A stretch of 13,686 bases of DNA from Pseudomonadota bacterium. GTDB taxonomy: Bacteria > Pseudomonadota > Gammaproteobacteria > Xanthomonadales > Xanthomonadaceae. The stretch is from contig JAEWOJ010000170.1 of assembly GCA_023399815.1 (NCBI GenBank), positions 1 to 13,686 on the forward strand, read 5' to 3'. The translations under genes and the position numbers were made by a program. The notes under the pieces were generated by a model. The model was given only the letters and a program-made list of their open reading frames with translations, searched no databases and was not told where the DNA came from. Shown in pieces: positions 6,714 through 13,686 of the stretch; position 1 is the stretch's first letter; each line of letters starts with the position of its first letter.

Positions 6714-8888
6714 ATGTCGCGCACCGTCATTCTGGCCGCCGCCATCAGCCTCGCGCTGGCAGCCTGTTCCGGCAAGGAGTCCACCGCACCCGTGAGCACC
6801 GACAACGCCCCCGCGGCCGGCCAGCCGGCCGACGCCTCGACCAATCCGTTCATGGCCGCCAGCGCGCTGCCGTTCCAGGCACCGGCCTTCGACCGGATCA
6901 AGGACGGCGACTACCTGCCGGCGTTCGAGGAGGGCATGCGCCAGCAGCTGGCCGAGGTCAGGCAGATCGCCGACAGCGCCGAGCCGGCCACCTTCGACAA
7001 CACCCTGCTGCCGCTGGAGAAGTCCGGCGCCATCCTCGACCGCACCAGCCGCGTGTTCTTCGGCGTGGTGCAGGCCGACACCAATCCCGAGCGGCAGAAG
7101 ATCCAGGAAGAGGTGATCCCGAAGCTGGCCGCGCACAGCGATGCGATCCACCTGGACGCCAAGCTGTTCGCGCGGGTGAAGGCGGTGTACGACGGCCGCG
7201 CCGAGGCCGGGCTGGATGCCGAGCAGCTGCGCGTGGTCGAGGAGACCTACAAGGGCTTCGTCAAGGCCGGCGCCCAGCTCAGCGACACCGACAAGGAAAC
7301 GCTGAAGCAGTACAACGCCGAGGAGGCCACCCTGGCCAACGACTTCCACAACAAGCTGGTCGCGGCCACCGCCGCCGGCGCGGTGGTGGTGGACGACAAG
7401 GCGCAGCTGGCCGGCCTGTCCGACGGCGACGTCGCCGCGGCCGAGGAAGCGGCCAAGGGCCGCACGCTCGACGGCAAGTGGGTGCTGGCGCTGCAGAACA
7501 CCACCCAGCAGCCGGTGCTGATGTCGCTGCAGGACCGCGACCTGCGCGCCAAGGTGCTGGAAGCCTCGGAAACCCGCACCGAGCATGGCGACGGCAACGA
7601 CACCCGCAGGATCGTCCAGCGCCTGGCGCAGCTGCGCGCGGCCAAGGCCAGGCTGCTCGGCTTCCCGAACTACGCCGCCTACAACCTCACCGACCAGATG
7701 GCGCAGACCCCGGCCAACGCGCTGAAGCTGCTGACCGACACCGTGCCGGCCGCGACCGCCAAGGCGCGCGGCGAACTGGCCGAGATCCAGAAGGTGGTCG
7801 ACGCACAAAGTGCCGATTCAAAGACGGGCGGCTTCAAGGCCACCGCCTCGGACTGGGACTTCTACGCCGAGCAGGTGCGCAAGGCCAAGTACGATCTCGA
7901 CGAATCGCAGATCAAGCCGTACTTCGAGCTGGACAACGTGCTGCAGAACGGCGTCTTCTACGCCGCCAACCAGCTGTACGGGCTGACCTTCAAGGAGCGC
8001 AAGGACATCCCGGTCTACCATCCGGACGTGCGCGTGTTCGAGGTCAGCGACGCCGACGGCCAGCCGCTGGCGCTGTTCTACGCCGACTACTTCAAGCGCG
8101 ACAGCAAGAGCGGCGGCGCGTGGATGGACGTGTTCGTCGAGCAGGACGGCCTGACCGGCAGCAAGCCGGTGGTCTACAACGTGTGCAACTTCACCAAGCC
8201 CGCCGCCGGCCAGCCGGCGCTGCTGAGCTGGGACGACGTGACCACGATGTTCCACGAGTTCGGCCATGCCCTGCACGGCATGTTCTCCAACACCAAGTAC
8301 CCGAGCGTGGCCGGCACCGGCGTGCCGCGCGACTTCGTCGAGTTCCCGTCGCAGTTCAACGAGCACTGGGCGTCGGACCCGAAGGTGTTCGCCAACTATG
8401 CGAAGCACTACCAGAGCAAGGAGGCGATGCCGCAGGCGCTGGTGGACAAGATCGCCAAGGCCAAGACCTTCAACCAGGGTTACGCCACCACCGAGTACCT
8501 GGCCGCCGCATTGCTGGACCTGGCCTGGCACACGCAGGGCGCCGACGCGCCGCTGCAGGACGTGGACACCTTCGAGGCCGACGCGCTCAAGCGCTTCAAG
8601 GTCGATCTGCCGCAGGTGCCGCCGCGCTACCGCAGCAGCTACTTCGACCACATCTGGGGCGGCGGCTACTCGGCCGGCTACTACGCCTACTTCTGGTCGG
8701 AGATGATCGACGACGACGCCTTCGAGTGGTTCAAGGAACACGGCGGCCTGACCCGCGAGAACGGCCAGGTGTTCCGCGACAGGATCCTGTCCATCGGCAA
8801 CACCCGCGACCTGGCCACCGCCTACCGCGAGTTCCGCGGCAAGGACCCGAGCGTCGAGCCGCTGCTGAAGAACCGCGGGCTGAAGTAA
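6714..8888 (+). CDS. dcp: M3 family zinc metallopeptidase, lipoprotein (peptidyl-dipeptidase Dcp / oligopeptidase A type)
   Basis: 724 residues; ATG at 6714 with AGGAG at 6701-6705, 8 nt upstream. A lipoprotein signal peptide is clear: MSRTVILAAAISLALAAC with lipobox LAAC and Cys18, followed by a Ser/Thr/Ala linker. The zinc site HEFGH is at 514-518 (HEFGHALHGMF), and the third ligand is probably E543 in VEFPSQFNEHW, 25 residues on, as in the M3 (thimet/Dcp) family. The C-terminal block GGGYSAGYYAYFWSEMI is characteristic of the family. These enzymes cleave short peptides inside a closed channel; Dcp removes C-terminal dipeptides. The exact specificity is not decided by sequence. Membrane-anchored periplasmic M3 peptidases are typical of xanthomonads, whereas the enteric Dcp lacks such an anchor. 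It stands alone between two repeat elements. Confidence 0.93.
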   Translation: MSRTVILAAAISLALAACSGKESTAPVSTDNAPAAGQPADASTNPFMAASALPFQAPAFDRIKDGDYLPAFEEGMRQQLAEVRQIADSAEPATFDNTLLPLEKSGAILDRTSRVFFGVVQADTNPERQKIQEEVIPKLAAHSDAIHLDAKLFARVKAVYDGRAEAGLDAEQLRVVEETYKGFVKAGAQLSDTDKETLKQYNAEEATLANDFHNKLVAATAAGAVVVDDKAQLAGLSDGDVAAAEEAAKGRTLDGKWVLALQNTTQQPVLMSLQDRDLRAKVLEASETRTEHGDGNDTRRIVQRLAQLRAAKARLLGFPNYAAYNLTDQMAQTPANALKLLTDTVPAATAKARGELAEIQKVVDAQSADSKTGGFKATASDWDFYAEQVRKAKYDLDESQIKPYFELDNVLQNGVFYAANQLYGLTFKERKDIPVYHPDVRVFEVSDADGQPLALFYADYFKRDSKSGGAWMDVFVEQDGLTGSKPVVYNVCNFTKPAAGQPALLSWDDVTTMFHEFGHALHGMFSNTKYPSVAGTGVPRDFVEFPSQFNEHWASDPKVFANYAKHYQSKEAMPQALVDKIAKAKTFNQGYATTEYLAAALLDLAWHTQGADAPLQDVDTFEADALKRFKVDLPQVPPRYRSSYFDHIWGGGYSAGYYAYFWSEMIDDDAFEWFKEHGGLTRENGQVFRDRILSIGNTRDLATAYREFRGKDPSVEPLLKNRGLK

Positions 8889-8906
8889 GCCCACCGCGCT
8901 TCCGTC

Positions 8907-8963
8907 GCCGGCCGCGCCGGCTTAAAGCCCCTCTCCCTGCGGGAGAGGGGTTGGGGTGAGGGG
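8907..8963. repeat. Palindromic intergenic repeat, possible terminator of the M3 peptidase gene
   Basis: A perfect 10-bp stem CCCCTCTCCC (8928-8937) / GGGAGAGGGG (8941-8950) with loop TGC is followed by TTGGGGTGAGGGG to 8963. From memory, this stem plus GGTTGGGGTGAGGGG tail is a frequent intergenic repeat in xanthomonads and other proteobacteria. A smaller stem GCCGG/CCGGC (8907-8911, 8917-8921) precedes it. There is no U-run after the hairpins, so intrinsic termination is uncertain. The rest of 8889-9100 shows only the lepB ribosome-binding site. Confidence 0.7.
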
Positions 8964-9100
8964 CCGGGCGCAGCCTCGCGCAAAGGAAGTCCGCAGCGGC
9001 TGCTTCCCCGGAATCCCAAGCAATCCTATTGCCCGCAGGCAGGGAACTTCCCCCAAAGGCCGGCAGTCCACACTCGATCATCGCCAATGGAGTGCCCGCC

Positions 9101-9727
9101 ATGACCCAGGACCAACGCCCCGCCGCTCAGTCCGCCCGCCCCGTGCTGGCCTGGCTGCGCCGCGAAGCGCTGCCGCTGGCGGCGATGCTGCTGTTGCTGG
9201 GTGCGGCGCGCGACACCCTGGCCAACCACTACCAGGTGCCCAGCGGCTCGATGCAGCCGACGCTGCAACCCGGCGACCACGTCGCGGTGGACATGCGCGC
9301 CTATGGCCTGCGCCTGCCGTTCACCGGCATCCGCCTGCTCGACACCGGCCATCCGCAGCGCGGCGACGTGGCCGTGTTCGATTCGCCGGCCGACGGCACG
9401 CGGCTGATCAAGCGCGTGGTGGCGGTGGCCGGCGACCGCGTCGAACTGCATGACGGCTACCTGAGCATCAACGGCCAGCCGCTGCGCCTGCAGCCGCAGC
9501 AGGAAGCCTTCGGCGCCAAGCAGGTGATGCTGGACCTGGACGCCGGCGGCGGCCCCGACATCGCCGGCATCACCATTCCCGAGGGCAAGCTGCTGGTGCT
9601 GGGCGACCATCGCGGCAACAGTTTCGACGGGCGTTTCTTCGGCCTGGTCGATGCCGACAAGGTGTATGGCAAGGCGCTGGCGGTGTTCTGGCGCCGGGGC
9701 GAAGGCATGGAGTGGTCGAGGCTCTGA
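9101..9727 (+). CDS. lepB: Signal peptidase I, short form
   Basis: 208 residues from the ATG at 9101, which has GGAG at 9089-9092, 8 nt upstream. The frame is open to 9029, but the added residues are not signal-peptidase-like. One membrane segment is visible at about 24-38 (LPLAAMLLLLGAA). The catalytic serine is S50 in VPSGSMQPTL and the general-base lysine is K104 in RLIKRVVAVAGD, a 54-residue spacing close to the 55 of Escherichia coli LepB. The last conserved box is GDHRGNSFDGRFFG. The enzyme removes signal peptides on the outer face of the inner membrane. It is shorter than Escherichia coli LepB (about 324 residues, two N-terminal helices) and is not beside lepA/rnc/era, so it may be a second, specialised signal peptidase; that is inference. 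Confidence 0.93.
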   Translation: MTQDQRPAAQSARPVLAWLRREALPLAAMLLLLGAARDTLANHYQVPSGSMQPTLQPGDHVAVDMRAYGLRLPFTGIRLLDTGHPQRGDVAVFDSPADGTRLIKRVVAVAGDRVELHDGYLSINGQPLRLQPQQEAFGAKQVMLDLDAGGGPDIAGITIPEGKLLVLGDHRGNSFDGRFFGLVDADKVYGKALAVFWRRGEGMEWSRL

Positions 9728-9845
9728 GGCCCGCACGCCGGGCACTGCCGCGCATGCCGGCGACGCCCGCGTTCCGATGACGTGATGCCGGATTCCTGCC
9801 ACGGGTGAGTACGGCGGGACGCCGCGTCGTGCACGATCGCGGCAG

Positions 9846-9860
9846 ATTGGTCGGTCCAAT
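9846..9860. promoter_or_regulatory. Candidate upstream LldR operator (O1, imperfect)
   Basis: ATTGGTCGGTCCAAT has 5-bp arms ATTGG/CCAAT. Compared with the FadR-family core TGGTnnnACCA, one half-site is TGGT and the other TCCA. It lies about 25 bp upstream of the candidate -10 box, in the -35 region. Its role is inferred from similarity to the better palindrome at 9941 and from the two-operator arrangement known for Escherichia coli lldPRD. Confidence 0.45.
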
Positions 9861-9876
9861 ATTGCGGAAATACCTG

Positions 9877-9885
9877 TGCTCTAAT
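9877..9885 (+). promoter_or_regulatory. Candidate extended -10 promoter of the lld operon
   Basis: TGCTCTAAT reads as an extended -10 (TG, one base, TCTAAT; one mismatch to TATAAT). No good -35 lies at 16-18 bp, which extended -10 promoters can tolerate. Transcription would begin near 9892, giving a leader of about 120 nt before lldP and placing one palindrome over the -35 region and the other inside the leader. The remainder of 9728-10014 shows no gene and no clear terminator for lepB. Confidence 0.35.
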
Positions 9886-9940
9886 GGGCGCGCCGTGGGC
9901 TGCGTGGTTCCATCCGCCTCCGATGGCATGGCCGCTGTTG

Positions 9941-9957
9941 AACTGGTCTGACCAGTT
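9941..9957. promoter_or_regulatory. LldR operator (O2), perfect FadR-family palindrome
   Basis: AACTGGTCTGACCAGTT is a perfect palindrome with 8-bp arms around one central base. Its core TGGTCTGACCA matches the TNGTNNNACNA consensus reported for FadR-subfamily GntR regulators, including LldR. It lies 57 bp before the lldP start, downstream of the candidate promoter, and its centre is about 96 bp (roughly nine helical turns) from the O1 centre, compatible with a DNA loop. Confidence 0.75.
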
Positions 9958-10014
9958 TCCGGCCATGGAATGCCCCATCCGTGGATGCCACCCCTGTCCG
10001 AGTCGGGAGCCGAC

Positions 10015-11673
10015 ATGCAGCCCTGGGAACAACTGTACGACCCCGCCGGAAATCTCTGGCTGTCCAGCCTGATCGCGCTGCTGCCCATCGCCTTCTTCTT
10101 CGTCGCCCTGGCCGTGCTGCGCATGAAGGGCTGGCTGGCCGGCACGTTCACCGTGGCCATCGCCCTGGGCGTGGCGCTGCTGTTCTACCGGATGCCGCCG
10201 ATGCAGGCGCTGGGCGCGGCGCTGTATGGCTTCGTCTACGGCCTGTGGCCGATCGCCTGGATCATCCTGGGCGCGGTGTTCCTCTACAAGATCGCGGTCA
10301 GGACCGGCCAGTTCGACATCATCCGCGCCTCCATCCTGTCGGTGACCGAGGACCAGCGCCTGCAGATGCTGATGGTCGGCTTCGCCTTCGGCGCGTTCCT
10401 GGAAGGCGCGGCCGGCTTCGGCGCGCCGGTGGCGATCACCGCCGCGCTGCTGGTCGGGCTGGGCTTCAAGCCGCTGTATGCCGCCGGCCTGTGCCTGATC
10501 GCCAACACCGCGCCGGTGGCGTTCGGCGCGATGGGCATCCCGATCATCGTCGCCGGCCAGGTCACCGGGCTGGACGCGTTCGAGATCGGGCAGATGGCCG
10601 GCCGCCAGCTGCCGTTCCTGACCCTGATCGTGCTGTTCTGGATCATGGCGATCATGGACGGCTGGCGCGGCATCCGCGAAACCTGGCCGGCGGTGCTGGT
10701 GGCCGGCGGTTCGTTCGCCATCGCCCAGTACCTGACCTCCAACTTCATCGGCCCGGAGCTGCCGGACATCACTGCGTCGCTGGCCTCGCTGGTGTGCCTG
10801 ACGCTGTTCCTGCGCCGCTGGCAGCCGCGGCGCATCTTCCGTTTCGAGACCGATGCAAGCACTGACGCCGCCACGCTGGCGGCCGACGCGCCGCGCTACG
10901 GCATCGGCCAGATCGCGCGGGCGTGGTCGCCGTTCCTGATCCTCACTGGGCTGGTCACGCTGTGGAGCATCAAGCCGTTCAAGGCGCTGTTCGCCGCCGG
11001 CGGCGCGCTGGAAGGCTGGGTGCTGAAACTGCCGGTGCCGGGCCTGGACCGGCTGGTGCAGAAGATGCCGCCGATCACCAGCGCGCCATCCGCCTACGAG
11101 GCGGTGTACAAGTTCGATTGGTTCTCGGCCACCGGCACCTCGATCCTGCTGGCGGCGCTGATCGCGATCCTCGTGCTGCGCATGCCGGCCAGGGCGGCGC
11201 TGTCCACCTTCGGCGAGACCGTGCGCGAACTGAAGACGCCGATCTATTCCATCGGCATGGTGCTGGCCTTCGCCTTCATCGCCAACTACTCCGGGCTGTC
11301 GGCGACGCTGGCGCTGGCCCTGGCGCATACCGGCGATGCGTTCACCTTCTTCTCGCCGTTCCTGGGCTGGCTGGGCGTGTTCCTGACCGGTTCGGACACC
11401 TCGTCCAACGCGCTGTTCTCGGCGTTGCAGGCCACCACCGCGCAGCAGATCGGCGTGTCCGACGTGCTGCTGGTGGCGGCCAACACCACCGGCGGCGTGA
11501 CCGGCAAGATGATCTCGCCGCAGTCCATCGCCATCGCCTGCGCGGCGGTGGGGCTGGCCGGCAGGGAGGCCGACCTGTTCCGCTTCACCATCAGGCACAG
11601 CCTGGCGTTCACGGTGATGGTCGGGCTGATCACCAGCGCGCAGGCGTGGTGGCTGACGTGGATGATTCCCTGA
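10015..11673 (+). CDS. lldP: L-lactate permease (LctP family)
   Basis: 552 residues, almost the same as the 551 of Escherichia coli LldP. The ATG at 10015 is chosen because GGGAG (10005-10009) lies 5 nt upstream and MQPWEQLYDPAGNLWLSSL is the usual family N-terminus; an earlier in-frame ATG at 9970 would add 15 atypical residues. About a dozen or more hydrophobic segments span the length. The signature FGAFLEGAAGFGAPVAI is at about 126-142, and TGSDTSSNALFSALQ and GGVTGKMISPQSIAIA lie near the C-terminus, all typical of the lactate permease family. It imports L-lactate (also D-lactate and glycolate in Escherichia coli) with protons across the inner membrane. It heads the lldP-lldR-lldD operon. 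Confidence 0.95.
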   Translation: MQPWEQLYDPAGNLWLSSLIALLPIAFFFVALAVLRMKGWLAGTFTVAIALGVALLFYRMPPMQALGAALYGFVYGLWPIAWIILGAVFLYKIAVRTGQFDIIRASILSVTEDQRLQMLMVGFAFGAFLEGAAGFGAPVAITAALLVGLGFKPLYAAGLCLIANTAPVAFGAMGIPIIVAGQVTGLDAFEIGQMAGRQLPFLTLIVLFWIMAIMDGWRGIRETWPAVLVAGGSFAIAQYLTSNFIGPELPDITASLASLVCLTLFLRRWQPRRIFRFETDASTDAATLAADAPRYGIGQIARAWSPFLILTGLVTLWSIKPFKALFAAGGALEGWVLKLPVPGLDRLVQKMPPITSAPSAYEAVYKFDWFSATGTSILLAALIAILVLRMPARAALSTFGETVRELKTPIYSIGMVLAFAFIANYSGLSATLALALAHTGDAFTFFSPFLGWLGVFLTGSDTSSNALFSALQATTAQQIGVSDVLLVAANTTGGVTGKMISPQSIAIACAAVGLAGREADLFRFTIRHSLAFTVMVGLITSAQAWWLTWMIP

Positions 11674-11692
11674 GCGCCATGGCACGGCGCGG

Positions 11693-11698
11693 CACAAT
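11693..11698 (+). promoter_or_regulatory. Possible -10 box for an internal, leaderless lldR promoter
   Basis: CACAAT lies 7 nt before the lldR ATG at 11705, in a 31-bp gap with no Shine-Dalgarno sequence, resembling the arrangement before arfB. Two mismatches to TATAAT and no clear -35 keep this weak; read-through from lldP with coupled translation is the alternative. Confidence 0.2.
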
Positions 11699-11704
11699 GA
11701 CGGC

Positions 11705-12484
11705 ATGAACATGCGTAGCGAAAGCCCGCAGCGGGTGTCGGACCGGGTCGCCGCGCAGCTGCGCGCGCGGGTGGAGGAACAGCGGTTGCAGCCGGGCGAC
11801 CGGCTGCCGGCCGAGCGCACCCTGGCGGCCCAGCTGGGCGTGTCGCGCACCGCGCTGCGCGAGGCCATCGCCCAGCTGAGCAGCCAGGGCCTGCTGACCG
11901 CGCGCGTCGGTGGCGGCACCTATGTGGCCGAGCCGGCGGCCCGCGCGCGCCAGGCCATCGACGAGCCGCTGGCGCCGTACCTGCCGCTGTTCCAGGGCGA
12001 TCCGGAATACCGTTTCGACGTGCTGGAAATCCGCCATGCGCTGGAAGGCGCCGCGGCCTGGCATGCGGCGCTGCGCGCCACCGCGGAAGACCGCGCGCGC
12101 ATCGCCCAGGCCTTCCGGACCATGATGGACGCGCACGGCAAGGACGACCCGGCCGGCGAGGCCGCGGCTGACGCCGCCTTCCACCTGTCCATCGCCGAGG
12201 CCTCGCACAACCTGGTGCTGCTGCAGGTGATGCGCGGCCTGTTCGACCTGCTGCAGACCAACATCTCGCAGAGCCGCGAACGGCTGTACACCTCGCCGCG
12301 CACCTTCTCGCCGCTGTCAGACCAGCATCGGGAAATGATGGACGCGGTGCTGGCCGGCGACCCCGCACGCGCGCGCGCCGCCGCGCTGGCCCATCTCGAA
12401 TTCGTGCACACCACGCTGCGCACGCTCGACGAAAACGAGGCCCGGCGCGCGCGGGCCTCGCGCCTGCCTTCCTCCCACGGTTGA
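11705..12484 (+). CDS. lldR: GntR/FadR-family L-lactate-responsive regulator LldR
   Basis: 259 residues (Escherichia coli LldR has 258). The N-terminal GntR winged helix spans about 9-76 (LQPGDRLPAERTLAAQLGVS, TALREAIAQLSSQGLL, VGGGTYV). The C-terminal FCD ligand-binding domain spans about 100-237, with the usual metal-site residues D156, H160, H208 and H230 in place, so metal-assisted binding of lactate is plausible. Its position between permease and dehydrogenase, as in Escherichia coli, identifies it as LldR rather than PdhR or another FadR relative. It most likely represses or activates the operon through the palindromes at 9846 and 9941, depending on L-lactate. A second in-frame ATG at 11711 is possible; neither has a good ribosome-binding site. 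Confidence 0.93.
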   Translation: MNMRSESPQRVSDRVAAQLRARVEEQRLQPGDRLPAERTLAAQLGVSRTALREAIAQLSSQGLLTARVGGGTYVAEPAARARQAIDEPLAPYLPLFQGDPEYRFDVLEIRHALEGAAAWHAALRATAEDRARIAQAFRTMMDAHGKDDPAGEAAADAAFHLSIAEASHNLVLLQVMRGLFDLLQTNISQSRERLYTSPRTFSPLSDQHREMMDAVLAGDPARARAAALAHLEFVHTTLRTLDENEARRARASRLPSSHG

Positions 12485-12487
12485 CCC

Positions 12488-13630
12488 ATGATCATCTCCG
12501 CCCCCACCGATTACCGCGCGGCCGCGCAGCGGCGCCTGCCGCCGTTCCTGTTCCACTACATCGATGGCGGCGCCTATGCCGAGCACACGCTGGGGCGCAA
12601 CGTGTCCGACCTGGCCGGCATCGCGCTGCGCCAGCGCGTGCTGCGCGACATGGCCGACCTGAGCCTGGAGACGGAGCTGTTCGGCGAGACGCTGGCGATG
12701 CCGGTGGCGCTGGCCCCGGTCGGCCTGACCGGCATGTACGCGCGCCGCGGCGAAGTGCAGGCCGCGCGCGCGGCCGACAGCCGCGGCATTCCGTTCACCC
12801 TGTCCACCGTGTCGGTGTGCCCGATCGAGGAGGTGGCGCCGGCGATCAAACGGCCGATGTGGTTCCAGCTGTACGTGCTGCGCGACCGCGGCTTCATGCG
12901 CAACGTGCTGGAGCGCGCGCAGGCGGCAGGCGTCACCACGCTGGTGTTCACCGTGGACATGCCGGTGCCGGGCGCGCGCTACCGCGACGCGCATTCGGGC
13001 ATGAGCGGGCCGCACGCGGCGCTGCGCCGCTACCTGCAGGCGACGACGCATCCGCGCTGGGCGCTCGACGTGGGCCTGCGCGGCCGCCCGCACGACCTGG
13101 GCAACATCTCCGCCTATCGCGGCCACCCGACCGGGCTGGCCGACTACATCGGTTGGCTGGGCAGCAACTTCGATCCGTCGATCTCGTGGAAGGACTTGGA
13201 GTGGATCCGCGCGTTCTGGAAGGGGCCGATGGTAATCAAGGGCATCCTCGACCCCGAGGACGCGCGCGATGCGGTGAAGTTCGGTGCCGACGGCATCGTC
13301 GTCTCCAACCACGGCGGCCGCCAGCTCGACGGCGTGCTGTCCACCGCACGCGCGCTGCCGGCGATCGCCGACGCGGTGCGGGGCGACCTGACGATCCTCG
13401 CCGACTCGGGCATCCGCAACGGCCTGGACGTGGTGCGCATGCTCGCGCTCGGGGCCGACGGCGTGCTGCTCGGCCGCGCCTTCGTCTACGCGCTGGCGGC
13501 GCAGGGGCAGGCGGGCGTCGCCAACCTGCTCGACCTGATCGCCAGGGAGATGCGCGTGGCGATGACCCTGACCGGCGCGCGCCGCATCGCCGACATCGGC
13601 CGCGACGCGCTGGTGCGGCTGCCGGCGTGA
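12488..13630 (+). CDS. lldD: FMN-dependent L-lactate dehydrogenase (quinone-linked)
   Basis: 380 residues (Escherichia coli LldD has about 396, the difference being at the C-terminus). It has the FMN-dependent alpha-hydroxy-acid oxidase fold: FHYIDGGAYAEHTLGRN near the N-terminus with Y24, LAPVGLTGMYARRGE, FQLYV with Y129, TVDMPVPGARYRD with R164, K251 in VIKGIL, and the signature SNHGGRQLDG with catalytic base H275 and substrate-binding R278. FMN phosphate binding is near DSGIRNG and LLGRAF. It oxidises L-lactate to pyruvate at the inner membrane and passes electrons to the quinone pool, using lactate brought in by LldP. The start lies 3 nt after the lldR stop with no Shine-Dalgarno, so coupled translation is likely. 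Confidence 0.96.
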   Translation: MIISAPTDYRAAAQRRLPPFLFHYIDGGAYAEHTLGRNVSDLAGIALRQRVLRDMADLSLETELFGETLAMPVALAPVGLTGMYARRGEVQAARAADSRGIPFTLSTVSVCPIEEVAPAIKRPMWFQLYVLRDRGFMRNVLERAQAAGVTTLVFTVDMPVPGARYRDAHSGMSGPHAALRRYLQATTHPRWALDVGLRGRPHDLGNISAYRGHPTGLADYIGWLGSNFDPSISWKDLEWIRAFWKGPMVIKGILDPEDARDAVKFGADGIVVSNHGGRQLDGVLSTARALPAIADAVRGDLTILADSGIRNGLDVVRMLALGADGVLLGRAFVYALAAQGQAGVANLLDLIAREMRVAMTLTGARRIADIGRDALVRLPA

Positions 13631-13640
13631 GCCCTGGTCG

Positions 13641-13673
13641 CCCCTTGTAGGAGCGGCTTCAGCCGCGAAGGGG
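13641..13673. repeat. GTAG-type palindromic repeat at the window edge, possibly continuing
   Basis: GTAG at 13647-13650 opens GTAGGAGCGGCTTCAGCCGC, whose inner stem GCGGCT/AGCCGC (13653-13658, 13661-13666) is perfect. An outer CCCCTT/AAGGGG pairing (13641-13646, 13668-13673) encloses it. It belongs to the same style of REP as the element at 6553. It starts 11 nt after the lldD stop and could help end the lld transcript, though no U-run follows. A partner arm may lie beyond the window. Confidence 0.65.
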
Positions 13674-13686
13674 CTTTACCGGGAAA

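Noticed and set aside
9728..9840. Possible small gene or terminator after lepB
   Set aside because: No open frame with a ribosome-binding site and no convincing stem followed by T residues.
9457..11919. Minus-strand open frame of 820 codons
   Set aside because: Antisense to lldP, with runs of His, Gln, Asp and Arg typical of reversed membrane-protein codons; no domain seen.

Overview
This is a GC-rich chromosomal window whose gene content, protein style and GTAG-type palindromic repeats point to a gammaproteobacterium of the Xanthomonadaceae/Lysobacteraceae (Lysobacter, Luteimonas, Pseudoxanthomonas or a relative). The assignment is inferred from recognisable families and repeats; no database was searched. 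Many very long open frames on both strands are composition artefacts of high GC. Eleven genes are supported, one of them cut by the left edge.

Left part (1-3370): a winged-helix transmembrane regulator on the minus strand, truncated at base 1, faces a plus-strand exported TPR protein with a conserved-looking histidine cluster. The 212-bp region between them holds an 11-bp tandem repeat, a plausible binding site for the regulator. This pair is the least characterised part of the window.

Middle part (3549-6549): a small MAPEG-type membrane protein on the minus strand is divergent from a tight plus-strand run of arfB (rescue of stalled ribosomes), a PlsC-type acyltransferase with a TTG start, and a class I photolyase. 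The gaps inside the run are 3 nt each. arfB may be read from a leaderless mRNA. The run ends at a nested palindromic GTAG repeat element.

Next (6714-9727): a lipoprotein M3-family metallopeptidase (Dcp/oligopeptidase A type), a palindromic repeat, and a short stand-alone signal peptidase I with one membrane segment.

Right part (10015-13630): a complete L-lactate utilisation operon, lldP-lldR-lldD: permease, GntR/FadR-family lactate sensor, and FMN-dependent L-lactate dehydrogenase. Upstream of lldP lie two palindromes of the FadR-family type about 96 bp apart, flanking a candidate extended -10 promoter. This fits LldR autoregulation, possibly by looping. The window closes in another GTAG-type repeat.

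No RNA genes, CRISPR arrays, insertion sequences or prophage genes were seen. No stretch of more than 300 bp lacks a gene. Nothing here is clearly a new multi-gene system; the most worthwhile leads are the regulator/TPR-protein pair with its tandem repeats and the lld operator architecture.
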